Source: Bradyrhizobiaceae bacterium
Lineage (GTDB): Bacteria > Pseudomonadota > Alphaproteobacteria > Rhizobiales > Xanthobacteraceae
DNA length: 64,000 nt
Assembly (NCBI GenBank): GCA_020853885.1
Contig: JADYXZ010000014.1
Location: 278,501 to 342,500 of the forward strand
Reading direction: 5' to 3'
The notes beneath the pieces are model-generated. The model saw only the letters and a program-made list of their open reading frames with translations. It was not told the DNA's origin and searched no databases. Made by a program: the position numbers and the translations under genes. Positions 43,665 to 54,406 of this stretch are shown piece by piece. The stretch's first letter is position 1, and each line of letters opens with the position of its first letter.

Positions 43665-45848
43665 TCAGAACTTGACCCGCGCCGTCACTTCGACGCTGCG
43701 GCCTATGCCGGGCAGCTCGTCGAAGGAGGAGCGGTACTCCTCGTTCAGAAGGTTGTTGAAGTGGACGCCGAAGCGGAACCTGTCGTTTTCGCCGAACGAC
43801 CCGCCGAACGCGAAGTTGAGCGTGGCCCAGGACGGAAGGCTGTCGACCGTCAGGGTTGCGCCGTCCATCTCGGCAAGCTGCACGCCGCCGGACGCCCGCA
43901 CGAACAGGTCGGTCCACAGCTTGACCCCGGCCCGTTCGCCCTCCCAGCGCACCCCGAAGCGTCCCGATAATTCCGGCGTGTTGCTGTCGTAGGTCGAATA
44001 GGTTGGAAACTCCAGCTTGCGCCGCATCCACGCACCGGTGACGTAGGGCGTCACCGCGGTGTTGGGCAGCGTGTATTCCGCTACGAGCTCGACGCCGTAG
44101 GTGACGGCGCGATCCGCGTTCATGTGAATGAGCTTGGTCGGATTCGAGCCGTGGCTGGGGCAGGTAATGCCCGCCGTGCTGCACGAAACCGTGGCGATAT
44201 AGTCCTTCGCCTGCGTGTAGAAGGCCGCCGCGTCGAAGACGAAGCCGCGGGCGTTGTAGCGCGCTCCGATCTCCCAGTTCTTTGACGTTTCGGGCTTGAG
44301 CTCGGGATTGCCGTAGAGCAGCGACCCGCCCGCCGTCGTGTCGGTGAAGAGCTGCAGGAGCGTCGGCGTGATGTAGCCTTCCGAATAGAGCGCCCGCAAG
44401 GTTGTGTCGGGGATGCCCGTGTAGGTCAGGCCGGCGGATGTCACGAGCCGCTGATCGTTCTTGCCCGTATAGTCGGCTCGATTGGGATCGCTCGTATAGT
44501 CGAGCTCGGTCTGGGTGAAGTAGTAGCGCAGGCCCGTCGTCAGCTTGAAGTTCCTGGCGAAAGACCACTCGTTCTGGGCGAAACCCGACAGGGTGTGGAT
44601 CGAGGCTTCGTCCAGGCTTTCCGAATAGGTGCTGGGTGCGACCGGGACGGTCGAGACCCTGCGGCTGGTCTTGAACGCAGTCAGGTCGTCGGCCAGATAG
44701 TGAAGCCCCGCGATCGTGTAGTGGTCGGGATGGAACTGAAAGTCCATCTGCGCGGTGCCGCCCCAGTTGACGTTCTTGTCGTCGGACGTCCCCGTGACCG
44801 TCATGCTTCCGGGGGGAAATCCTCCCGTGGCAGCCCCCGGCACCGTGACGACCTCGTTGAGGAACAGCCGGTCCACGGTCTGGTAATAGGTGTCGAAATG
44901 GACCTTGCGGACCACGGGACTGAGGTCCTTCCCGTCATAATAGAGGCCAACCTTGCGCAGGTCGCGTTGCGGCAGGTCGATCCTGAAGCTTGGCGTGGTG
45001 GGGCTGAGAATGCCTGGATCGGTCCAGCTTTCCGTGGTGAGCCGATGCTGCTCGGCCTTGAGCGCGATGTAGTGGTTGCGCTGCTCGCCGAAGGTGTAGC
45101 CCAGATGCAGCGACAGGTCGTCGCTGTTGAAGGATGAGCCGTCGAGCCGGCCCGTCGACGTGTATTGCCCCACCGGCACCTTGCGGTCCTTATGGTCGTC
45201 GAGCTCGCCGGAAAGGCGGTAGTCGAAGTTGCCGACCGTGCCGGACACGGCTCCCCAGCCCTGCCAGCCCTTGGTGCCGGAATAGTAGGCGCCGCCGAAC
45301 TCGACCTCGATCGGCTTTGCGGCACCGCGCTTGGTGATGATGTTGATGACGCCGCCGATCGCCTTCGCGCCGTAGAGCACGGAGGACGGCCCGCGCACCA
45401 CATCGATGCGCTCCACATTGGCCGGGTTGATCAGGATCGGCGTGCCGAACGTGCTGTGGTCGGTGATCTCCTGTCCGTCGACGAGGATGGTGACGCGCCG
45501 CGAGGATTCACCGCGGATACGGATGCGCTTCATGCCGGCGGCCGACGAATCGACCACCTCCACACCCGGCACGTCGCGCAGCATCTCGGCGATGCTTTCG
45601 GGCGGCTTGCGCTCGAGTTGCTCCCCCTCGATGACCGACACCGAAGCCGGGTTATCCTGAACAGAAACCTCGGTTCGCGTGCCGACGACGGTGATGACGT
45701 CGAGCCATGTTGCACTTTCCTGCGCGTGCGCGGCGTCGAGGGCGGCCGGCGCTGCCGACAACAGCAGGGCGAGGGTGGCGGCTTTGATGATGGGCTGGCT
45801 TGAAGGGTCTTGCACCTCCTGGCTGACAATGATGGTTGCGTTGTTCAT
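43665..45848 (-). CDS. TonB-dependent outer-membrane receptor
   Basis: A 727-residue receptor. A long N-terminus with a signal peptide ends near residue 43 (AAHAQE), a TonB-box-like ITVVGTRTE follows, then the plug domain (SVSVIEGEQLERKPPESIAEMLRDVPGVEVV, with RIRGESSRRVTILVDGQEI), and a beta-barrel that ends in phenylalanine (VTARVKF). The plug resembles receptors for heme, siderophores or other metal complexes; the ligand cannot be read. GGAG precedes the ATG. It follows a small exported-protein gene and an NsrR-like operator. Confidence 0.87.
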   Translation of the reverse strand: MNNATIIVSQEVQDPSSQPIIKAATLALLLSAAPAALDAAHAQESATWLDVITVVGTRTEVSVQDNPASVSVIEGEQLERKPPESIAEMLRDVPGVEVVDSSAAGMKRIRIRGESSRRVTILVDGQEITDHSTFGTPILINPANVERIDVVRGPSSVLYGAKAIGGVINIITKRGAAKPIEVEFGGAYYSGTKGWQGWGAVSGTVGNFDYRLSGELDDHKDRKVPVGQYTSTGRLDGSSFNSDDLSLHLGYTFGEQRNHYIALKAEQHRLTTESWTDPGILSPTTPSFRIDLPQRDLRKVGLYYDGKDLSPVVRKVHFDTYYQTVDRLFLNEVVTVPGAATGGFPPGSMTVTGTSDDKNVNWGGTAQMDFQFHPDHYTIAGLHYLADDLTAFKTSRRVSTVPVAPSTYSESLDEASIHTLSGFAQNEWSFARNFKLTTGLRYYFTQTELDYTSDPNRADYTGKNDQRLVTSAGLTYTGIPDTTLRALYSEGYITPTLLQLFTDTTAGGSLLYGNPELKPETSKNWEIGARYNARGFVFDAAAFYTQAKDYIATVSCSTAGITCPSHGSNPTKLIHMNADRAVTYGVELVAEYTLPNTAVTPYVTGAWMRRKLEFPTYSTYDSNTPELSGRFGVRWEGERAGVKLWTDLFVRASGGVQLAEMDGATLTVDSLPSWATLNFAFGGSFGENDRFRFGVHFNNLLNEEYRSSFDELPGIGRSVEVTARVKF

Positions 45849-45939
45849 GATTCCAGTTCTCCAGACTGTTCCACCGCGCGGCCGAGGCCGCGGCGAGGCG
45901 TTGACGCGTCTCGTTCGTTCCTGTGCGGTCCTCCCTGCG

Positions 45940-46296
45940 TTACCGGGGTTGCGGAAGCAGCTTTTGGGTCGAGGTCGCGCAGTAGCGCGCCGCTCGCGGC
46001 GCGCCGGCTGCCTCGCAGGAGGCGATCGGCTCTACCGTCGCCGTCTTGTCGTCGAAGGAGACGAGATAGGCCTGACGCTCGGCATCGTCTTCCATGCCGT
46101 GAACGAAAGGCTCGAACTGCACCTCCGAGGCGCGGCAGACCAGGTGCTCGATCGTGACGCCGCCTTTTTCGAGGATGGTGCGCACCACTGCGGCGCGCTT
46201 CTCGCATTCCTCCAGCGTCTGCGTGTTGACGAAGGCGACCGACATCTCGCCGCCCTTGAGCAAGGTCAGGATGATCATCAGGAAGGCGAGCTTCAC
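45940..46296 (-). CDS. Small exported cysteine protein, function unknown
   Basis: Reading from a GTG at 46296 gives a 118-residue protein with a hydrophobic N-terminus (MKLAFLMIILTLLKGGEM), then TQTLEECEKRAAVVRTIL, and cysteines at three further points (LVCRASE, IASCEAAG, ARYCATS). GAAGGGGG precedes the GTG at normal distance, supporting this start. I do not recognise the family. It lies 91 bases upstream of the TonB receptor and downstream of the NsrR-like operator, so the two genes are probably one NO-responsive operon. Confidence 0.65.
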   Translation of the reverse strand: MKLAFLMIILTLLKGGEMSVAFVNTQTLEECEKRAAVVRTILEKGGVTIEHLVCRASEVQFEPFVHGMEDDAERQAYLVSFDDKTATVEPIASCEAAGAPRAARYCATSTQKLLPQPR

Positions 46297-46435
46297 GTCA
46301 CGCCCCCTTCGCGTCGCCGATCGCCGGTCTGCGTTCTGCCCGCGCCGGCGGAGCCGTGTTGCTCCGTGTTCATTTCCCCCACCCCTGCCCCGAAGCGACG
46401 TCTTCGCGACGTGCTTGCTCCTTAGAAACCTTAAA

Positions 46436-46458
46436 AAGAAGCATTTACAATGCATCTT
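46436..46458 (-). promoter_or_regulatory. NsrR-like operator
   Basis: An imperfect inverted repeat, AAGAAGCATTT (46436-46446) and CAATGCATCTT (46448-46458), nine of eleven positions matched between arms. It closely resembles the NsrR consensus of paired AAGATGCATTT-type half-sites. It lies 140 bases upstream of the small exported protein in a 398-base gap (46297-46694) that holds no other convincing gene. Confidence 0.7.
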
Positions 46459-46694
46459 TTTCTGGCGAGCGGGAACTGCGCTGTCAATATGAGGCGCGGC
46501 GCAGAGCGGCGACATTCGCGGCAGCGCGTCGTTTTGTCCTTACGGGCTTCGATCGAACGCGTGAGAATGACGCCGCCAGATTGGAGGCGTTCGAGACAAG
46601 AGGCATGACGTGCGTGCGCGCTGTCGCGCGTCGCTTCGCTGTCTTGCTTCGTCCGATAGGAAAAAGCGCGACGGCCTACGAAGTCGATCCGGCC

Positions 46695-47123
46695 CTAGGC
46701 AGCCGGCCGGATTCCGAAATCGCCCGGTTTGAGAATCAGGTCGGCGAGCGTGTAGCGGTCGAGCGTGCTGTTGAATGCCGCTAACGCCTCCTTCAAGACG
46801 CCCCGCAGGCGGCAGCGCGGCGTGATGCGGCACTTGTTGTCGGGCGTGAAGCACTCCACGAGCGCAAAGTCCGGCTCGGTCGCGCGCAGGACGTCGCCGA
46901 TCTTGATCTGGTTCGGGCGCTTGGCAAGGGTGAGGCCGCCCGATCGTCCGCGCACCGCCTTCAGGAAGCCGGCGCGGGTGAGCTGATTGACCACCTTCAT
47001 GAGATGCGCGCGGGAGATGCCGTAAACCGCCGCCGTCTCCTCGATGGTGATCAGCCGGTCGCGCCGCGCGGCGGCATAGATCAGGACGCGCAAGGCGTAA
47101 TCCGAGAAGTTCGTCAGTCGCAT
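46695..47123 (-). CDS. nsrR: Rrf2-family regulator, NsrR-like nitric-oxide sensor
   Basis: A 142-residue winged-helix regulator. The start MRLTNFSDYALRVLIYAA and the recognition region YGISRAHLMKVVNQLTRAGF match NsrR, and three cysteines in ECFTPDNKCRITPRC sit where NsrR binds a [2Fe-2S] or [4Fe-4S] cluster. The last part, LDRYTLADLI, also matches. It should repress target genes until nitric oxide destroys the cluster. An NsrR-like operator lies 237 bases downstream, before the exported-protein and TonB-receptor genes. Confidence 0.83.
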   Translation of the reverse strand: MRLTNFSDYALRVLIYAAARRDRLITIEETAAVYGISRAHLMKVVNQLTRAGFLKAVRGRSGGLTLAKRPNQIKIGDVLRATEPDFALVECFTPDNKCRITPRCRLRGVLKEALAAFNSTLDRYTLADLILKPGDFGIRPAA

Positions 47124-47263
47124 CGTCTGTTCCCTCGCCTGCGGGCCCTGCCGCCGAATCCAGAATTACCGCTTTAAGATGCGGGCGTCCGGTATCTTTT
47201 GCAAGCGGCCTTCGCCACCGGCGGGCCCGCGCGACGCCTGCCGAGCCGGAAATCAAAATGCGA

Positions 47264-47287
47264 AGGGCGATCCTCTCGGATCGCCCT
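47264..47287 (-). terminator. Terminator after the initiator tRNA
   Basis: A perfect 10-bp stem, AGGGCGATCC (47264-47273) and GGATCGCCCT (47278-47287), around a TCTC loop. Read on the minus strand it is followed by a T-rich run (TTCGCATTTTGATTTC). It lies 34 bases beyond the 3' end of the tRNA. Confidence 0.75.
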
Positions 47288-47320
47288 CTACGGTACAGCC
47301 GTCACAATTGATGATAGGGC

Positions 47321-47397
<77 letters not shown>

Positions 47398-47514
47398 TCA
47401 GCGGTGAATTCCTTGAACCCCGGGTCGGGGCTCCGGTCGGCCTTGAAAAGCATGCAAGGGCGAGCGCGACCATGACCCGCGCGGGCACTATGTAACAACG
47501 GCGCGACGGAAAAG

Positions 47515-47536
47515 AAAGGCCCGTTTGCGGGCTTTT
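47515..47536. terminator. Bidirectional hairpin between tRNA and katG
   Basis: AAAGGCCCG - TTTG - CGGGCTTTTT: a short GC stem (GCCCG 47519-47523 / CGGGC 47528-47532) flanked by A and T runs. It lies between the tRNA and the katG terminator and could stop transcription from either side. Confidence 0.55.
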
Positions 47537-47540
47537 TCCA

Positions 47541-47574
47541 TGAAAACGAAGGCCCGGGCGTCGCCGCCCGGGCC
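47541..47574 (-). terminator. katG terminator
   Basis: A perfect 10-bp stem GGCCCGGGCG (47551-47560) / CGCCCGGGCC (47565-47574) with a TCGC loop, followed on the minus strand by TTCGTTTTCA. It lies 22 bases beyond the katG stop. Confidence 0.8.
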
Positions 47575-47596
47575 CCTTCCGATTTTGCGTTTCGCG

Positions 47597-49867
<2,271 letters not shown>

Positions 49868-49935
49868 TCAATGTCTGATGCCGACCTTGTTGCATCCGGC
49901 GGCGATAAGGACTAATCGTTTTTCATGTAATTCCA

Positions 49936-49952
49936 GATAAGGAAAACTTATC
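49936..49952. promoter_or_regulatory. LysR-type (OxyR) operator between katG and oxyR
   Basis: The perfect inverted repeat GATAAGGAAAACTTATC ends one base before the oxyR GTG. It contains the T-N11-A core typical of LysR operators. Another GATAAGG lies about 35 bases upstream (near 49905), giving a possible second half-site toward katG. Binding here would block oxyR translation or transcription and activate katG on the other strand. Confidence 0.6.
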
Positions 49953-50870
49953 GTGATTTCGCTCCGGCAGCTTCGCTACCTCGATGCCCTGGCGCGGACG
50001 GGGCACTTCGGGCGCGCGGCCGCACTGGTCCATGTGTCCCAGCCGGCGCTCTCCATGCAGATCAAGGAGCTCGAAGGACAACTCGGCACGCCCCTGATCG
50101 AGCGGCGGCGCCATGAGATCCGGCTTACCCCCCTCGGCATGGAGGTGCATCGACGCGCGCACGAAATCCTTGCCGCCGCGCGCGACCTCGTCGACTTCGC
50201 CCGTCACGGCGCGCGCACGCTCGCCGGTCCCCTGTCCCTTGGGATCATCCCCTCGATCGCGCCCTATCTTCTGCCCGGCGCCCTGCCGCTCCTGCGCGAG
50301 CGCTACCCCGATCTCCGGCTGCGCCTGCGCGAGACGCAGACGCGCACGCTGGTCGAGGAGCTTTCCGCAGGCGAACTCGACGTCATCCTGCTTTCACTGC
50401 CGCTGCACGAGCCCGACATCGAGACGCTGCATCTGTTCGACGACCGCTTCTTTTTCGTCACCAAGGCGGCCGTGCCTGCCCTCGATCCCGACTCCCGCGT
50501 CTCACAATCGGCCATCGATCCGTCAAAGCTGCTCCTGCTCGAGGAAGGTCACTGCCTGCGCGATCAGGCGCTGCAGTTTTGCAGTGCCGCACGCAATGCC
50601 GCCACCAATCCCGGCGTGCCGGATCTTGGCGCCAGCAGCCTGTCGACGATCATGCAGCTCATCGCCAACGGCTTCGGCGCGACCTTGCTGCCGGAGATGG
50701 CGCTGCCCGCCGAGATCGCCGCGAACCGCGATGTGGTCGCGTTGCGCTTCTGCGACCCCGAGCCGCGGCGCGAGATCGGCCTCGCCTGGCGCCGCACCTC
50801 CGCGCGCAAGGACGATTTTATCCATCTCGGTAAGGTATTCGTCGATTCCAGAGCAAATTCGCCGCACTGA
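49953..50870 (+). CDS. oxyR: LysR-family peroxide sensor OxyR
   Basis: A 305-residue LysR regulator. The N-terminal winged helix is FGRAAALVHVSQPALSMQIKELEGQLGTPLIERRR. The two redox cysteines, C201 and C210 in EGHCLRDQALQFC, match C199 and C208 of E. coli OxyR, which form a disulfide upon oxidation by peroxide. A GTG start at 49953 is used; the AAGGA ribosome site lies inside the operator. It is divergent from katG. Confidence 0.93.
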   Translation: MISLRQLRYLDALARTGHFGRAAALVHVSQPALSMQIKELEGQLGTPLIERRRHEIRLTPLGMEVHRRAHEILAAARDLVDFARHGARTLAGPLSLGIIPSIAPYLLPGALPLLRERYPDLRLRLRETQTRTLVEELSAGELDVILLSLPLHEPDIETLHLFDDRFFFVTKAAVPALDPDSRVSQSAIDPSKLLLLEEGHCLRDQALQFCSAARNAATNPGVPDLGASSLSTIMQLIANGFGATLLPEMALPAEIAANRDVVALRFCDPEPRREIGLAWRRTSARKDDFIHLGKVFVDSRANSPH

Positions 50871-50957
50871 CACCGCGGCATCGCGGCCGCGGCCGAAGTC
50901 TTTTCGCAGCGGCTGTCGTGCCGCACCATAGGAGAAACAGCCTGGAAGGAACACGGC

Positions 50958-51830
50958 ATGGGAAAACGCGACGGCGCGGAAGAAGCATTGCAGTCCATCG
51001 CCTGGGCGATCCTGGCCCGGGCCGCGCGCGCGATCGAAGACCGCAGCCTGAGCGAGGCGGTTGCCGTCCACGAGTTCCGCAAGGTCATGAAACGCTGGCG
51101 CGCGCTTCTGCGCCTCCTTGAGCCCTTTCTCGGACGCAAGGGCCGCAAGCTGCGCGCCGAAGCCCGCGACCTCGCCCGCGCCTTGTCCGGGCCGCGCGAC
51201 GCGCAGTCGGCGATCGACGCGTTCAACGACGCGTTCAAGCACAACACGCGAATCTCCCCGCAGTCGCTTGCGTCCGTGCGGACGAAGCTTGAGCAAGCGC
51301 GGCAGCGGTCGGAGACCACGATTCTGACCGACGAGATGCGCGATCGGATCGAAACGGGGCTCCGCGCCGCGGCGCGCTCGGTCGAGCGTTGGCCGCATCA
51401 ACGGATCGAGGCTTCCGATATCTCCGGGCAACTCTCCGAGACCTACCGGCGCGCCCGCCGCCGCATCCCCGACGATTGGGAGAGCGCCGCGCCTGAGGAC
51501 CTGCACCGGCTGCGCCAGCGGGTGATCGAGCTTCGCTATCAGCTCGAACTGGTCGAGCCGATCTTCCCGAATACCGGCAAGCCGCGGATCGACGACCTGC
51601 AGAAGCTGCGCGACCGGCTCGGCCGCTATCAGGATCTGGTCCTGCTGGGAAATCTTCTTGGCCCGAAAGAGATCCTGGCGCCGTGGCGCAGCCGGCTCGC
51701 GCCGTTCATTACCGACCGCCAGGCGGTCCACCTCGCAGCCGCAGCACGTCTCGGCGAGCGGCTGTTCGCCGACCGCCCCAAGGCGATCCGCCGCCGCCTG
51801 CATGAGGTCCGCGCCGCAGGATCAACTTGA
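50958..51830 (+). CDS. CHAD-domain protein
   Basis: A 290-residue helical protein with conserved histidines and arginines: VHEFRKVMKRWRALLRLLEPFLG near the N-terminus and DLHRLRQRVIELRYQLELVE in the second half. This is the CHAD pattern, whose basic face binds inorganic polyphosphate. No CYTH triphosphatase domain is fused to it. It lies downstream of oxyR on the same strand, 87 bases on, and may or may not share its transcript. Confidence 0.82.
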   Translation: MGKRDGAEEALQSIAWAILARAARAIEDRSLSEAVAVHEFRKVMKRWRALLRLLEPFLGRKGRKLRAEARDLARALSGPRDAQSAIDAFNDAFKHNTRISPQSLASVRTKLEQARQRSETTILTDEMRDRIETGLRAAARSVERWPHQRIEASDISGQLSETYRRARRRIPDDWESAAPEDLHRLRQRVIELRYQLELVEPIFPNTGKPRIDDLQKLRDRLGRYQDLVLLGNLLGPKEILAPWRSRLAPFITDRQAVHLAAAARLGERLFADRPKAIRRRLHEVRAAGST

Positions 51831-51961
51831 ATTGATCGGGATTTTGCGCGCGTTGCGGAGCGGCGCACCCGTCATCCGGCGGCCATGTTGCTTGCGCATT
51901 GATATGTCGTCTAGATTTTCCGGCTCGCGGGGCGCGGGGGACGCTCAGCAACGAGGACGAA

Positions 51962-52795
51962 ATGCCTGTTTCCAGTTTGCGGTTTGCCGCTCCCGCGTTG
52001 GCGGCGGCTTGGGTGATCGCCGCGGCCGCCGCGCACGCGCAGCAACCGCGCCCGGCGCTCGACGTCCACTTCGTACCGACGCCGGAGCAGGTGGTTGACC
52101 GCATGCTGCAGATGGCCGGCGTCACCGACAAGGATTTCGTCATCGACCTCGGCTCCGGCGACGGGCGCATCGTCATCACCGCGGCGCAGAAGTTCGGCGC
52201 ACGCGGCATGGGCGTCGACCTCGACCCCGAACGCATCAAGGAAGCCAACGCCAACCGGCAGAAGGCCGGCGTCGCCGAGAAAGTGGAGTTCCGGCAGCAG
52301 AACCTGTTCGAGACCGATCTGAGCAAGGCGACCGTGCTCACGATGTACCTGCTGCCACGCCTGAACCTGCAACTGCGCCCGACGCTGCTCGACCTGAAGC
52401 CCGGCACGCGCCTCGCATCGCACGCCTTCGACATGGGCGACTGGCGCGCCGACCGGCACGAGAAGATCGATGGCCGCGACGCGTATTTCTGGGTCGTGCC
52501 CGCGAAGGTCAACGGCACCTGGCAGATCGAAGACGGCAACAGCAAGTTCGAGATCGATGTCGCGCAGCGCTATCAGACCTTCGAGGGCGTCGCGCGCGCC
52601 GGCAATGTCACGGTGCCGCTCCGGGAAACGAGCCTGCGCGGCGACGAAATCCGCTTCGTCACCGAACTCGAGTCCGGCAAGCCGCGCGAGTTTCGCGGTC
52701 GCGTGAACGGCAACAAGATCGAAGCACTCCCGCCGGAAGCCGGAGGCCCCCAGGCCAACACGGCAATCAGCTGGCGCGCTGCAAAAGCACAATAG
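51962..52795 (+). CDS. Exported SAM-methyltransferase-fold protein, paralogue 1
   Basis: A 277-residue protein with a signal peptide ending at about residue 26 (AAHAQ). It then reads FVPTPEQVVDRMLQMAG and the class I SAM motif DLGSGDGR at 62-69 with the acidic VDLD loop. A C-terminal beta-rich half (about 165-277) has repeated short strands ending in the lysine/alanine tail. The start at 51962 is chosen because the signal peptide and a GAGGA site fit. S-adenosylmethionine is not expected in the periplasm. Two more paralogues lie at 54407 and 56635. Confidence 0.75.
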   Translation: MPVSSLRFAAPALAAAWVIAAAAAHAQQPRPALDVHFVPTPEQVVDRMLQMAGVTDKDFVIDLGSGDGRIVITAAQKFGARGMGVDLDPERIKEANANRQKAGVAEKVEFRQQNLFETDLSKATVLTMYLLPRLNLQLRPTLLDLKPGTRLASHAFDMGDWRADRHEKIDGRDAYFWVVPAKVNGTWQIEDGNSKFEIDVAQRYQTFEGVARAGNVTVPLRETSLRGDEIRFVTELESGKPREFRGRVNGNKIEALPPEAGGPQANTAISWRAAKAQ

Positions 52796-52898
52796 GGACG
52801 CCGGCCGGCTCGGCGCGATCCGGAAAACAACAACACCGCCGGAACGGGAAATACTGGGGGACGGTTGCCAAGATCGCCCCATTGCATAGGGATGGATC

Positions 52899-54236
52899 AT
52901 GTCGAATTCGGCCAACACCAGCGGCAAGCCGCTGCAACTGCTCTCGGTTTCCGCGGGCGCTGCCTTTATCATCGGCATCGTCATCGGCATCGGCATTTTC
53001 CGGACGCCGTCGCTTGTCGCGTCCGGCGTGAGCAGCGAGACGCTGTTCATCGCCGCCTGGTTGCTTGGCGGCCTGATCATGCTGGTCGGCGCGCTCTGCT
53101 ATGCGGAGCTCGGCAGCGCGCACCCCGATGCCGGCGGCGAGTATCATTTCCTGCGGCGCGCCTTCGGCAAGCAGATCGGGGTGCTGTTCGTCTGGGCGCG
53201 CGGCACGGTGATCCAGACCGGCGCGATCGCCGCCGTCGCCTTCGTCTATGCCGACTACGCCTCCAACATCGTCCCGCTCGGCGCCTATAGCAGCGCCATC
53301 CATGCCGTGATCGGCGTGGCCGCCCTCACCGCGCTCAATCTCGTCGGCACGCCGCTGGGCGCCCGCGCCCAGGTGATCCTCACGACCCTGACCATCGTGG
53401 CGCTCATCACGGTGATCGTCGCCGGCTTTTCCACGGCCGGCGCAACGCATCCGCCGGTTCAGGCGGGTTCGCAGTGGGGCACCTTCGGCCTTGCCATGGT
53501 GTTCGTGCTCCTCACCTATGGCGGCTGGAACGAGGTGGCCTATCTCTCCGGCGAGCTGAAGGACGTGCGCCGCAACATGGTGCGCACGTTGCTGCTCGGT
53601 ACCGCGGCGGTCGTCGTCCTCTATGTGCTTGCCAATCTCGCCTATCTCAACGTCTTCGGCCTCGAGGGCCTGCGCAAGAGCCAGACCGTCGGCGCCGACC
53701 TGATGCGCGTCGTGGTTGGCGACTGGAGCGCCGTCGTGTTCAGCCTCATCGTCTGCGTCTGCGCGCTCAGCACGCTCAACGCCACGATCTTCACCGGCGC
53801 CCGCGCCTATTATGCGCTCGGCCGCGACGTGCCCGCCGTCGGCAAGCTCGGCATCTGGGAGGAGCGCGGCGACAAGCCGACGAACGCGCTTCTGCTGCAG
53901 GCGGCGATCGCGCTCGCCCTTGTCGCCTTTGGCTCCACCACCCGCGACGGCTTCGAGTCCATGGTGGCCTATACGGCGCCCGTGTTCTGGTTCTTCCTGT
54001 TCCTGATCGCGCTCTCCGTGTTCGTCTTCCGCAACCGCGGCATCGATCTGCCCTATCGCCTGCCGCTCTATCCCCTGCCGCCGATCCTGTTCGGCGCGGC
54101 CGCGCTCTGGATGATCTATTCGAGCATCGCCTATGCCGGGATCGGCTCGATCGTGGGCGTGGTCGTGCTGCTCGCCGGCCTGCCGCTGGTCCTGTTCGCG
54201 CGTGGCAGCGGGACCTCAACGGAAGCCGCGGAATAG
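52899..54236 (+). CDS. Amino acid permease (APC superfamily)
   Basis: A 445-residue inner-membrane protein with about 12 helices. It has the APC opening IGIGIFRTPSLVASG in helix 1 and the conserved YAELGSAHPDAGGEYHFLRRAFG in helices 2-3. It is likely an amino-acid or polyamine exchanger. It sits between the first and second exported methyltransferase-like genes on the same strand, with separate spacing. Confidence 0.87.
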   Translation: MSNSANTSGKPLQLLSVSAGAAFIIGIVIGIGIFRTPSLVASGVSSETLFIAAWLLGGLIMLVGALCYAELGSAHPDAGGEYHFLRRAFGKQIGVLFVWARGTVIQTGAIAAVAFVYADYASNIVPLGAYSSAIHAVIGVAALTALNLVGTPLGARAQVILTTLTIVALITVIVAGFSTAGATHPPVQAGSQWGTFGLAMVFVLLTYGGWNEVAYLSGELKDVRRNMVRTLLLGTAAVVVLYVLANLAYLNVFGLEGLRKSQTVGADLMRVVVGDWSAVVFSLIVCVCALSTLNATIFTGARAYYALGRDVPAVGKLGIWEERGDKPTNALLLQAAIALALVAFGSTTRDGFESMVAYTAPVFWFFLFLIALSVFVFRNRGIDLPYRLPLYPLPPILFGAAALWMIYSSIAYAGIGSIVGVVVLLAGLPLVLFARGSGTSTEAAE

Positions 54237-54406
54237 AACGGTTTCGGATGCATCCGGGAAACCGCGATCGCTACCCGCGGTCACAATTCCGGCATTCGGG
54301 CGCGTCGTCACGAACCCGCCGTGACCGCGGAACATCCTGCATCGCCTGGTGTTCGTAACAAAGCCGCCGACAGAAACACCACCGTCCCGCTCGCCATGAG
54401 GTTCGC

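Noticed and set aside
46356..46784. 142-residue plus-strand open frame between the exported-protein gene and the Rrf2 regulator
   Set aside because: It runs through the NsrR-like operator and into the Rrf2 gene, and has no recognisable domain or ribosome site.
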